From positions 1 to 22,183 of IMG/VR virus record IMGVR_UViG_3300008448_000742: DNA of 22,183 nt; one strand, 5' to 3'. The notes beneath the pieces were generated by a model. The model ran no database searches. It saw only the letters and a program-made list of their open reading frames with translations, and was not told where the DNA came from. Shown here piece after piece: positions 1-7,575 of this stretch (its first letter is position 1; every line of letters begins with the position of its first letter). This DNA is from a virus. The translations under genes and the position numbers were made by a program.

Positions 1-756
1 AACCCAATAGGGAAAAACATAGTAATTTTGAGGGTCTAACAATTCATAATTAGGGCTTAAAGCATTCATTAATGAATGAAATGATTGTTCTTGAGTATCA
101 ATAATAGTTCTAGTCCACCCTGTTTTTTCACTACCATCTTCATTATATATTCCTGAGAAATCAAAAATGTTTAAAAGTAGATTAAATGTTGATGGGTTTA
201 AGAACTCATCAAATACTCTTAAGTTTAAGCCTTTAAAACCAGCATTAATTCCAATTTCAGAATATTTAACTATATTTTCTTGAAATAATTCAGATAATTG
301 TTTAGCTAAAGCTTTATCACAACCTAGATTAGCTGGTTCTATTATACCAAAAGGTATTTTATGTTCTAAACAGTTTTTTAATTGATCTAAAGATTCATGA
401 TTAAAAATAACATCATATTCAATCATTAAACTATAATCATAACTATAAACTCTTCTAACATAATGATTAATTAATATATGATAAAAATGAACAAAGTTAG
501 GTATTTGAGAAATTAAATCATCACTTCCATAACCACTGTTCTTTAAATAATCATGCATGTCTTCTTTAGAGTACCAAAATGACTTAACAGGCAACTTATC
601 TATTTTTTCTGACCATTCATCTTTATAATCAAACTGATCTAAGACAATGTGGTATTCAAACTCTAAATCAGGAAAATATTTTAGCAATTGTATCATTGTA
701 TGATACTCTAATTTGCCTTTTTTATGCCATAACCTAGCTATAGGAACTACATTCAT
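1..756 (-). CDS. Possible glycosyltransferase-like protein, C-terminus cut by window edge
   Basis: This is an open frame of 252 codons from an ATG at 756 that runs off the left edge without a stop. The ATG sits in an ATGA overlap with the TGA of the upstream GT2 gene, so the two are probably translationally coupled. The protein starts MNVVPIARLWHKK and has an acidic EYDV motif after a hydrophobic strand at residues 113-116, which may be a degenerate DxD nucleotide-sugar site. Another motif, NAGFKGLNLRVFDEFL, lies further on. The neighbours (a GT2 enzyme, an SDR reductase and a sugar dehydratase) support a role in glycan assembly. The family assignment is an inference from context and weak motifs. 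It could instead be an unrelated conserved phage protein. The frame itself is secure because it is long and continues the same-strand array. Confidence 0.6.
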   Translation of the reverse strand, partial: MNVVPIARLWHKKGKLEYHTMIQLLKYFPDLEFEYHIVLDQFDYKDEWSEKIDKLPVKSFWYSKEDMHDYLKNSGYGSDDLISQIPNFVHFYHILINHYVRRVYSYDYSLMIEYDVIFNHESLDQLKNCLEHKIPFGIIEPANLGCDKALAKQLSELFQENIVKYSEIGINAGFKGLNLRVFDEFLNPSTFNLLLNIFDFSGIYNEDGSEKTGWTRTIIDTQEQSFHSLMNALSPNYELLDPQNYYVFPYWV

Positions 757-1361
757 ATTGTATTATAAAAATTATTTTGTTTTTCTTGTCGTTCAATTGT
801 TTTTGGATGGATTAAAGCTAATTCATCTACTGCTGGTAAAACTGTAAATTGTCTATGTCCTTCAATTACCTCATGAACTGCGTTCCTCCATTTAATTTCA
901 GGAACATTTCTATAAATTCGAGTTTGATAATCAGGCCAATTTACTCTATTATTTTCATATCTCCATCCCCATTTTTGAATATGCTCTGGGGTAATGCCTT
1001 CTACAGTATTAATTCTAGGAACATAATACAAATCAACCTCAGGATTCGCTTTAAGAATTTGAGGAAGCATGTGTAGCATTTCAGGAGCTATTAATTCATC
1101 AGCATCAATCTGAAATATAAATTCTCCTAAACATTGTTCTTTAAGCTTGTTTTTATATGAAGCAAAATCCTTATTTAAAGGATGGAACCAATGTTTAATT
1201 CCTCTATCAAGAATAACACTTAATACTTCTTTAGTATAGTTATCTTGATCAATTTGTACTACTACTTCATACGATGGAGATAGTGCTCGTTCTTGGAGAT
1301 AGTCAAGTAAATTTTCTAACTCCTGGTGTTCATTACATACTGTTATTGCTATACTGATCAT
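753..1361 (-). CDS. Family 2 glycosyltransferase (GT-A fold), short form
   Basis: This 202-aa protein begins MISIAITVCNE, the usual first strand of a GT2 Rossmann-like domain. It carries FASYKNKLKEQCLGEF followed by FQIDADE (residues 83-89). The DAD at 86-88 is the metal and nucleotide-sugar binding DxD motif. Family members transfer a sugar from an NDP-sugar to an acceptor; the sugar and acceptor here cannot be told. The closest general resemblance is to short WaaE/SunS-type GT2 enzymes. The chosen ATG places the start right at strand 1. It makes the gene overlap the 3' end of the upstream reductase gene by 29 nt, which is long for this window, but no later Met would keep the fold. It ends in an ATGA overlap with the next gene. 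Confidence 0.85.
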   Translation of the reverse strand: MISIAITVCNEHQELENLLDYLQERALSPSYEVVVQIDQDNYTKEVLSVILDRGIKHWFHPLNKDFASYKNKLKEQCLGEFIFQIDADELIAPEMLHMLPQILKANPEVDLYYVPRINTVEGITPEHIQKWGWRYENNRVNWPDYQTRIYRNVPEIKWRNAVHEVIEGHRQFTVLPAVDELALIHPKTIERQEKQNNFYNTI

Positions 1362-2043
1362 TTAAAAACTTATTTAATTTTGAAATATCCATACTTACAT
1401 CTAAAGGTACTTTAATATCTTCATTGTATATAGGAGAAACATTTGGGTTAGTTTTTTTAGCTAGACGAAGCATACTTTTAAATTCAGTTCCAACATTATA
1501 TAAACCTTTAGCATCTTTTTCTATTAATTTAATATATAAGTTAACAATAACATCTACATAATCAAAATTACCTAAATGATTTATCCACCCTCCTTTATAA
1601 GGAAATGGAGTTGGTTTATGAGTTCCTCTAAGAATTAAATAATTTTTACCTTTAAGTTCAATATAACCATCAGCTAATAATTTTGTATAAGCATAATATG
1701 TTGATTGGTGAACTGGAATTCCTTCTTCATTTGGTTTATCTAAAGAATTAGCATAAACATAATCAGTTGATACGTGAACTAATTTTTTATTATGAGTGTT
1801 ACAGTAGTCCATTAAATCAACAACTGCTTTATAGTTAGTATCCCAATGTATTTTTTTATTATTATCGTAAGTATTTGTATAAGCTATACAATTAATAATA
1901 GTATCATAAGGTAATAATAAGTGCGCCCAAGTGGTAATTTTTGTTAAATCAACACCATCAACAGAGCGGGATAAAATATCCCACCCTGTTTGTTTGGCTA
2001 ATTCTTCACCTAATAATCCATTACCTAGAATTACAGGTTTCAT
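1333..2043 (-). CDS. SDR-family NDP-sugar reductase/epimerase (RmlD-like)
   Basis: This 236-aa protein has the N-terminal NAD(P)-binding loop GNGLLG (residues 7-12). It also has VSTDYVY (91-97), with the catalytic Ser/Thr, and the YxxxK pair Y117/K121. Together these define an extended short-chain dehydrogenase of the dTDP-4-dehydrorhamnose reductase type. Such enzymes reduce or epimerise 4-keto-6-deoxy NDP-sugars in the cytoplasm. At 236 residues it is shorter than typical RmlD (about 290), with a reduced C-terminal substrate domain. It overlaps the upstream DegT-fold dehydratase by 4 nt (ATGA). I infer that it reduces the keto-sugar made by that enzyme, as ColC does after ColD. The specific substrate is not visible, so I give no symbol. 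Confidence 0.8.
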   Translation of the reverse strand: MKPVILGNGLLGEELAKQTGWDILSRSVDGVDLTKITTWAHLLLPYDTIINCIAYTNTYDNNKKIHWDTNYKAVVDLMDYCNTHNKKLVHVSTDYVYANSLDKPNEEGIPVHQSTYYAYTKLLADGYIELKGKNYLILRGTHKPTPFPYKGGWINHLGNFDYVDVIVNLYIKLIEKDAKGLYNVGTEFKSMLRLAKKTNPNVSPIYNEDIKVPLDVSMDISKLNKFLNDQYSNNSM

Positions 2044-3182
2044 TTGTTAAAAAATTCTTTGATTTTATCACAAACATAATCTACATCCTCAATAGTCATA
2101 CCATGATGTGCTCCTAACAAGAAACCATTTTTCATAATAGTATCTGCGTTTTCAAAATCTTGTAAGAATTCTCTATAAGCAGGATGACGAGTTACATTAC
2201 CAGCAAATGTTACTCGGGTTTGGATGTTATTATCTTCTAAGAAATTAAGCAAATCATAACGATAGTTAGTCTGTAAAGGAATTGCTAACCAATTAGGTTG
2301 GATTGAATCATCAGGTAAAATTAAGTCACCTACACCTTGAAGATTTTCAATATACCGTTCAACATTATCTCTTCGAATTTGAGAGAATTTTTTAAAACGT
2401 TCCAATTGAACTAATCCAAAAGCAGCATTCATCTCACTAGCTTTCATATGGTATCCTAAAACACTATATAAAAACTTATGGTCATAAGGAATACCATCTA
2501 CACTATGGTTAAAACGATCATCCATAATTTCTGAGTCATCGCCTAAACGACCCCAGTCTCTGTATTGTAAACATTTAGTGACATGTTTTTTATCATTAAA
2601 CATTACCATACCACCTACACCACCGGCTGTAATAACATGTGAGGCATAAAAACTAGTTGTAGCAACATCAGTCTCTAAAGTTTCAGTAATTGTATCAGCT
2701 GAGTCTTCAATTAAGATAATATCTGTTCTACCTAATAATTTAATTTCTTGTTTTAAACGTTTCCAATCAGGTTTATTACCAATTAGATTAGGTAACATAA
2801 TTGCTTTAACATCAGGAGTAATAGCGGCTACTACTTGACTAATACCAGCTACATAATCGGTTAAACCAACATCTACAAATTTTGGTTGATAACCTAATTG
2901 TAAAATAGGAGCTAATGTAGTTGAGAATGTACAAGCCGGAGTAATAATTTTACATCCTTTAGGTAAGTCTAAAGCAGCTATAGCTAATAAACAAGCTGAT
3001 GATCCTGAGTTAACAAATACACCAAATCGTTTTCCGAAACGTTTAGCTATTGCTTCTTCAAATTCAACTGATTTAGGACCTTGACCTCCTAACCATCCTG
3101 AACGTAATGATTCTTCTACAGCTTTAATTTCTTCTTCCCCATAAGATTCAAACTTATAAGGAGCGTACCATATTTTTTTCAT
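2040..3182 (-). CDS. DegT/DnrJ-fold sugar 3-dehydratase (E1/RfbH/ColD-like)
   Basis: This 380-aa protein has the fold-type I layout of sugar aminotransferases. It has VNSGSSA (57-63) for the cofactor phosphate, IEDSAD (158-163) with D160 for the pyridine nitrogen, and SFYASHVITAGG (177-188). The last motif aligns with the PLP-lysine motif, but His182 occupies the lysine position. In this superfamily that swap marks the PMP-dependent 3-dehydratases (E1/AscC, RfbH, ColD), which remove the C3 hydroxyl of a 4-keto-6-deoxy sugar. Further matches are YRDWGR (207-212) and TRVTFAGNVTRHPAY (322-336), close to motifs I recall from E1 enzymes. No Cys follows YRDWGR, so the E1-type iron-sulphur cluster looks absent. 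An SDR reductase gene overlaps its 3' end. The sugar and nucleotide carrier are unknown. Confidence 0.85.
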   Translation of the reverse strand: MKKIWYAPYKFESYGEEEIKAVEESLRSGWLGGQGPKSVEFEEAIAKRFGKRFGVFVNSGSSACLLAIAALDLPKGCKIITPACTFSTTLAPILQLGYQPKFVDVGLTDYVAGISQVVAAITPDVKAIMLPNLIGNKPDWKRLKQEIKLLGRTDIILIEDSADTITETLETDVATTSFYASHVITAGGVGGMVMFNDKKHVTKCLQYRDWGRLGDDSEIMDDRFNHSVDGIPYDHKFLYSVLGYHMKASEMNAAFGLVQLERFKKFSQIRRDNVERYIENLQGVGDLILPDDSIQPNWLAIPLQTNYRYDLLNFLEDNNIQTRVTFAGNVTRHPAYREFLQDFENADTIMKNGFLLGAHHGMTIEDVDYVCDKIKEFFNK

Positions 3183-3200
3183 ATTGTTTTTAATTTAAAT

Positions 3201-3656
3201 TTATTCAGGTAAAACACCAACATAAGAAAGAGCATCTATAAAATCACGTTCGTGAAAATTTTGTAATGTACTCATATCCATTCTCCATTCATAGTATTCA
3301 TTTTTCTTTCCTGGTATTGGGTATTTTGTTTTTTCATCCTCAGTTACAGGAACAGCTTTTACAGCTGCCCAACCCCAATTTTCTTTAGAAGGACCATTAG
3401 CAAAAATCATTCCTTGTTGAGGTAAATTTATTGATGAGGGCATCCATATTTTACCATCTTGATCTTTAACCATTAGGTCTTTATAAAGTTCAGGTAAAAT
3501 AGATACTTGTTCTTCATAAAAAGTTTCACCTTCTTTTAGTATTGAATTAGTTTGGAATCCACAACCATAACAAAAATAAGTTTTAATGTCTTGGTTTACT
3601 TCATCTACATAACAGGCGTCTGATCCGCATCGATCGCAATTAATTAAATTATCCAT
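3201..3656 (-). CDS. Zinc-ribbon protein of unknown function
   Basis: This 151-aa protein begins with a clear zinc ribbon: CDRC (C7 and C10) and CYGC (C29 and C32), about 18 residues apart. A mostly polar region follows, containing MIFANGPSKENWGWAAVKAV and a C-terminal segment rich in aromatic and acidic residues. I do not recognise the C-terminal part. The start overlaps the end of the upstream GT4 gene by 8 nt. An 18-nt gap separates it from the dehydratase gene downstream. Its place inside the sugar locus may mean it helps there, but zinc ribbons are also common in phage transcription and nucleic-acid binding proteins, so no function is assigned. Confidence 0.7.
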   Translation of the reverse strand: MDNLINCDRCGSDACYVDEVNQDIKTYFCYGCGFQTNSILKEGETFYEEQVSILPELYKDLMVKDQDGKIWMPSSINLPQQGMIFANGPSKENWGWAAVKAVPVTEDEKTKYPIPGKKNEYYEWRMDMSTLQNFHERDFIDALSYVGVLPE

Positions 3657-4941
3657 TTTGTGTTGTTAAATTTGGTAGTCCTATTTTTTTAAGTTGAGGT
3701 AATTTTAACTGTACTTGTTGAGCGAACTCAGGAACATTTTTAGTTAAAATAACTTCTAATTTTTCTTTCATTTTATCCCAGCTAAATTCATTTTTAGATT
3801 TAAATGCTTGACGTTTAGCTTTATCAGTATATTTTTTATAATTTTCAAATACATCCTTTAAATAAAAGCCTACTTGTCCTGGATCAGGTGAAAACCATTT
3901 TGAGTCTTGAATCAAAAATTGGTTTTTAGTGCTTTGATGAACAGGAGTTAATTGACCATTAATCAAATTAGTGAATTCAGAATTTAAAAAATCCATATGG
4001 CCAGACCAAGCTGTTGTAATCAAAGGTTTTTTAGTTAAAGTAAATTCCAATAATGGACGACCAAAACCTTCACCTTTAGTTAAACTAATCATTGCTTTTA
4101 CTTTAGAATGATTATAAATTTCATTCATTTCCTCATCACTAAATTCACCATGCAATAGATAAACATTAGGTAAATTAGTTGAGTTAACTGTTTTCATAAT
4201 TTTTTTAATTTTATGAAGAATAGCTTCTCGATCCATATATGAGGCTCCAACTTGAGATGTTTTTAAAATCAAAGCTGGTTTTTTAGTTTTGTTTTTAAAT
4301 GTTTCAAAAAACGCTTTAACTAACAAACCAACATTTTTTCTATCCTCACCTAAATCACCTTCCATCCAATGACCTACAAATAAATAAGCAAAATCTTCTT
4401 TAACATTAAAGTCAATAGAACAAGGTGTATTAATTACTTTATAAATGTCTGTGTCTGCTCCTTCAAATAATACTTCAATTGGTTTTTTTAATTCAACCAT
4501 TTCTTGAAGTTGATTGGTGTTTTTATCTCTTTTTTCAAACTTTGACTCTACAAATACTTTTTTAGAGTGTTCAGATGAAGTTAGAGTTAAATCCATTCTA
4601 TTAATTCCTTCAATCCATTCAGGAGGGCAAATTGTACTTTCAATACCAGCTGTTACTCCTATATTATACTTTCCAACAGCTTGAAACTCATTAGGAACAG
4701 TAATCTGCATCCACACATCAGGTTGTTTAGGAAGTCGATTGTCTGGGAGGGAATGTTCTAATAGAAAACTCCATTCTTTATTGTCCTCACAAAAACCAAA
4801 GGGTGTGATACCCCATTGTTGAGACAATAACTTAACATCGTATTTATCTGATTTAATAATGGCTTTAACTAAATCTCTTGATCGAGCACCGTAGCCACTG
4901 TAGGTGTCAAAAGGGCAACTTATAACAAATAATGGTTTCAT
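3649..4941 (-). CDS. Family 4 glycosyltransferase (GT-B fold)
   Basis: This 430-aa protein has both GT-B halves. The N-terminal acceptor domain begins LFVISCPFDTYSGYGARSRD, with the usual Gly-rich loop at 16-19. The donor domain begins near residue 185 (YLFVGHWMEG) and has RKN at 201-203. The conserved E-x7-E (EGFGRPLLE, 291-299) contacts the NDP-sugar. It should be a retaining glycosyltransferase. The ATG shares one base with the TAA of the upstream GT4 gene (TAATG), so the two are coupled and may act in sequence on one glycan. Donor and acceptor are unknown. Confidence 0.88.
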   Translation of the reverse strand: MKPLFVISCPFDTYSGYGARSRDLVKAIIKSDKYDVKLLSQQWGITPFGFCEDNKEWSFLLEHSLPDNRLPKQPDVWMQITVPNEFQAVGKYNIGVTAGIESTICPPEWIEGINRMDLTLTSSEHSKKVFVESKFEKRDKNTNQLQEMVELKKPIEVLFEGADTDIYKVINTPCSIDFNVKEDFAYLFVGHWMEGDLGEDRKNVGLLVKAFFETFKNKTKKPALILKTSQVGASYMDREAILHKIKKIMKTVNSTNLPNVYLLHGEFSDEEMNEIYNHSKVKAMISLTKGEGFGRPLLEFTLTKKPLITTAWSGHMDFLNSEFTNLINGQLTPVHQSTKNQFLIQDSKWFSPDPGQVGFYLKDVFENYKKYTDKAKRQAFKSKNEFSWDKMKEKLEVILTKNVPEFAQQVQLKLPQLKKIGLPNLTTQNG

Positions 4942-6377
4942 TAATATAACAATTTATGATTTAAAACTTTATCTTTAATTTCTGTTGTGTTTACAAATTC
5001 AAATTTTTCTCTTGGCTTCCAAGTTTCAAACAATTCATTAAAAGCATCAATAATTCTATTTCCTTGAGCCTCACCTGTGAATCCTGCTTCTTCTCCAATA
5101 GCCCATTCTCTACCAGCCATACCTTTTTCTTTACGTTCTTCAGGAGTTAAATTATATACTGCTGAAATTTGTTTAGCTGCATCTTCTGGACGGCAAATAT
5201 CATCCCAAATGTAAGGTGTTGGAGGTGAACCTACTAATGTTCTTGTACTTGGAAATACTGGAAACGCCCAGTTGCCATGTTTTTTATAAGTACCTAAATG
5301 GTTTGAGGGAACATTTTCATCTGGTGTAAACCAGTTTCCATTTTCATCCTCAAATCTCATTTGGTCTTGCATTCCTCCAGTTACATTTGCAATAATTGGA
5401 TTACCTACTAAAATAGCTTCAGTTAAACTCAATCCCCATCCTTCATTAGATGTTAATAGAATTTGAGCATCTGTACTATTATATAACATATTCATTTGGA
5501 TAGACTCAAATCTAGCATCAGTAAATATGATATTATATTTTTCATCATTAGCAATTAACTCAATAACAGCATCTAGATCAGTTCCATGTTCATTTACTCG
5601 TTCAGTATGAAGAACTAAACAACATTTTTTAGCTTGTTCAATAGGTAAAGTATCAATAAAATACTTATAGGCTAAAATAGTATCTGGAATTTGTTTGCGA
5701 CGAATGTTTCTAGAGTTAAATAGAAGAGCAAAATCATATTCTTTACCTTTAAATAAATGTTTTTTAAATTCCTTTAAATTAGAATCATTTTTATCTAAAG
5801 GTTTAAAAATATTATGATTCAAACCATGAGGAACATATTTAATAATTCTATTCTTAGCTTTATCTCCTAAAACCAAGGTATTAATATTAACTGTTTGTTT
5901 TGAAATACCCATTAACAAATCACAGGATTCATAATAAGGTAAATTATACAATGGTGCTGGATAATCATCCCAAATGTTAAGGTAAGTAATAGGAATTTGT
6001 TTCCTAATTTCATTTTCAATTTGGAACAACCAAGTAAAGTAACGTGGATCTGTAATCAACATAATGGCATCTGGTTTTTCCATTTTAATTAGTTGTCTAA
6101 TTATATGAGGATTACCATAACCATCTGTTGGATACATAATAACTGATGAATCAGTTAAACCCATAGTTTCATTAGTTGATTGACTTAGGTCTAATCTTTT
6201 TCCTTGTTCAGGATGCTGAATAGCTCCTCCTATGTTTACCCAATTGAAATGATGAGCAGTATGTAAAACTACTTCTCTACCTACACCTGCTATACCTGAA
6301 TGAACTCTGATGTCATCACAGATAAGCATAATCTTTTTCCTCTGGTCAGGAGGCAAATACTTAAAACTTTTATTCAT
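4941..6377 (-). CDS. Family 4 glycosyltransferase (GT-B fold), second copy
   Basis: This 478-aa protein opens with IMLICDDIRVHSGIAGVGRE, the GT-B N-terminal strand and Gly-rich loop. The donor domain starts near residue 214 with FALLFNSRNIRRKQ, which carries the Arg/Lys used for phosphate binding. The E-x7-E signature is NEGWGLSLTE (E312 and E320). It then has NVTGGMQDQM, typical of the donor pocket. The sequence is clearly diverged from the 430-aa enzyme, so the two probably add different sugars. The TAATG overlap with that gene and a 7-nt gap to the 63-aa gene place it in one transcript. The product is unknown. Confidence 0.88.
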   Translation of the reverse strand: MNKSFKYLPPDQRKKIMLICDDIRVHSGIAGVGREVVLHTAHHFNWVNIGGAIQHPEQGKRLDLSQSTNETMGLTDSSVIMYPTDGYGNPHIIRQLIKMEKPDAIMLITDPRYFTWLFQIENEIRKQIPITYLNIWDDYPAPLYNLPYYESCDLLMGISKQTVNINTLVLGDKAKNRIIKYVPHGLNHNIFKPLDKNDSNLKEFKKHLFKGKEYDFALLFNSRNIRRKQIPDTILAYKYFIDTLPIEQAKKCCLVLHTERVNEHGTDLDAVIELIANDEKYNIIFTDARFESIQMNMLYNSTDAQILLTSNEGWGLSLTEAILVGNPIIANVTGGMQDQMRFEDENGNWFTPDENVPSNHLGTYKKHGNWAFPVFPSTRTLVGSPPTPYIWDDICRPEDAAKQISAVYNLTPEERKEKGMAGREWAIGEEAGFTGEAQGNRIIDAFNELFETWKPREKFEFVNTTEIKDKVLNHKLLY

Positions 6378-6384
6378 GTTTTGT

Positions 6385-6576
6385 TTAATTTTTAATTTCT
6401 AGATTGTTGTGGTTATGAACTTTTTTTCTAAAATCTTCGTCCGTAAGATATAAATGAATAGTACGGTCAGCAAGCTTTTGTAAAGAAAATTTATACTTAA
6501 CACAAGCAATTTTAAAATCCTCAAATAACTCACTCTGTACTTTTACAGAGGTTAGGGTCATATCTTTTTTTGTCAT
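6385..6576 (-). CDS. Small ribbon-helix-helix-like protein
   Basis: This 63-aa protein fits a ribbon-helix-helix layout. A short beta strand (MTLTSVKV) is followed by helix A (ELFEDFKIACVKYK) and helix B (SLQKLADRTIHLYL), then a polar tail. RHH proteins bind DNA as dimers through the strand and often repress transcription. I recall similar small proteins (TSVKV...KFSLQKL...LYL) in other T4-like marine phages, with no assigned function. It follows a 42-nt gap, one of the two longest in the window, and so could open a transcription unit with the GT4 genes. The RHH fold is an inference from pattern, not a proven domain. Confidence 0.65.
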   Translation of the reverse strand: MTKKDMTLTSVKVQSELFEDFKIACVKYKFSLQKLADRTIHLYLTDEDFRKKVHNHNNLEIKN

Positions 6577-6618
6577 AGCTTTTATTTATTTGTTATATAT
6601 AAATATACATAGATCCTG
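6577..6618 (-). promoter_or_regulatory. 42-nt intergenic gap, A/T-rich, possible regulatory leader
   Basis: This is one of the two longest gaps in the window. On the minus strand it reads from the nuclease stop into a run of T/A alternation (TATATTTATATATAA) and then AATAAATAAAAGCT just before the ATG of the 63-aa gene. No Shine-Dalgarno is visible. A -10-like element could lie in the TA run, but the composition makes such matches frequent, so I do not define a box. The gap may carry a promoter or an operator for the RHH-like protein. Confidence 0.25.
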
Positions 6619-6636
6619 TTAAAGTACACTTACAGG
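6615..6636 (-). other. Imperfect hairpin over the nuclease stop codon
   Basis: The minus strand reads CCTGT-AAG...CTT...ACAGG. The outer 5-bp stem and inner 3-bp stem are separated by a small bulge, and the TAA stop of the nuclease gene lies in the 3' arm. There is no T-tract after it, so a rho-independent terminator is unlikely. It might be an mRNA stability or processing element. Confidence 0.25.
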
Positions 6637-7572
6637 ACATAATTTTTTATCTTTTCCAAAAGGACAATACCGACAATTCCATTTTGAAGGATTAGGCTCA
6701 TGAGATAATACTTTATGAGTTCCATCATGGTTAAAGACAGTTTGAATAAAATTTTCTACTGTTTTAGTAGCTCGGTTTGTTTTTATTTTTCCACTTGGAG
6801 GTCTAAATTCTTGAAGTCGAGAAACAGGATATGGAGCTTCTTCCCATATTTTTCTTTTAACAATAAAAAACTCTATTTCAATATTATCTTCTTCAAGCCC
6901 AAATTGTTTAGCAAAATATTTTTTATAAAGAATAAGTTGGAATTGTTTATTTTCATCTTTTTTAGTTTTGTCATCCCAACCTTTAGTAGATGTTTTAATA
7001 TCCATGATTTTAAAACTATTAGTTGGTTCATGATATAAAACAACATCCAAATAGCCTTTATATAAAATGTTTTTATATTCTGGGATAGGAGTAATTAAGA
7101 TAGGGACTTCACATCCTACTAAAAACCATCCTTGTTTACTAAATAATCCACTTCTAAGTTTTTTTATTGTTTTAATAATTTCTAATCCGTCTTCATAAAA
7201 TTCTCTCATTTCAACAGGATCAGAAAAATGAACATTCTTATTAGATTTATAATCTTTTAAGTATGTTTCTCTAAAACGTTCCTCAAAATAAGCTTCTAAA
7301 TCAATTCGATCAGCTTCCGCGCCGCTAATATTGTATATAACCGTTATATAATGTTGTAACGTCTCATGAAGCGCAGTCCCGAATGTCATATTAATAGACG
7401 CTTCAGATGTGTAATAACCGTCTTTATATTGGAGACTCCACTTATGAGGACAAGACAAATAGGTAGACATTTGACTATAAGAGATTGATTTTTCTACTCC
7501 GTAGATAATCTCTTTTAGGTTATGTTTTTGTATTTGTTTTACAATTGCTGGTATTTTTTTCTTTTTAGCCAA
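6619..7572 (-). CDS. PD-(D/E)XK nuclease, Cas4/RecB-like with four-Cys cluster
   Basis: This 317-aa protein shows the RecB-family layout. It has YSQMSTYLSCPHKW with C41, and then FGTALHETL with H69. It continues with E155, GYLDVV (D176), the core MDIKTS (D191-x-K193), and Q212-x3-Y216. The C-terminus carries C300, C303 and C312. Together with C41 these give the four ligands of the [4Fe-4S] cluster seen in Cas4 and AddB-type nucleases. It is likely an exonuclease or end-processing enzyme for phage recombination or replication. No cas genes are nearby. The start appears to be TTG, three bases after the TAA of the upstream gene. An in-frame stop just upstream leaves only this TTG or an internal ATG at codon 35, which would cut into the first motif. 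Confidence 0.85.
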   Translation of the reverse strand: MAKKKKIPAIVKQIQKHNLKEIIYGVEKSISYSQMSTYLSCPHKWSLQYKDGYYTSEASINMTFGTALHETLQHYITVIYNISGAEADRIDLEAYFEERFRETYLKDYKSNKNVHFSDPVEMREFYEDGLEIIKTIKKLRSGLFSKQGWFLVGCEVPILITPIPEYKNILYKGYLDVVLYHEPTNSFKIMDIKTSTKGWDDKTKKDENKQFQLILYKKYFAKQFGLEEDNIEIEFFIVKRKIWEEAPYPVSRLQEFRPPSGKIKTNRATKTVENFIQTVFNHDGTHKVLSHEPNPSKWNCRYCPFGKDKKLCPVSVL

Positions 7573-7575
7573 AAC

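Noticed and set aside
2040-3182. Plain DegT aminotransferase making an amino sugar
   Set aside because: The lysine needed for PLP aldimine formation is replaced by His182, and nearby motifs match the 3-dehydratase subgroup.
6598-6605. TATAAATA, the T4 late-promoter word, on the plus strand (also at 16619-16626 and 21999-22006)
   Set aside because: All three point away from every gene in the window, and one lies inside the polymerase gene. In such A/T-rich DNA a few chance matches are expected. I did not see the word on the minus strand, where the genes are.
6619-7572. Possible CRISPR-Cas locus because of the Cas4-like nuclease
   Set aside because: There is no repeat-spacer array and no other cas gene in the window. 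The nuclease fits a stand-alone phage RecB-family enzyme.
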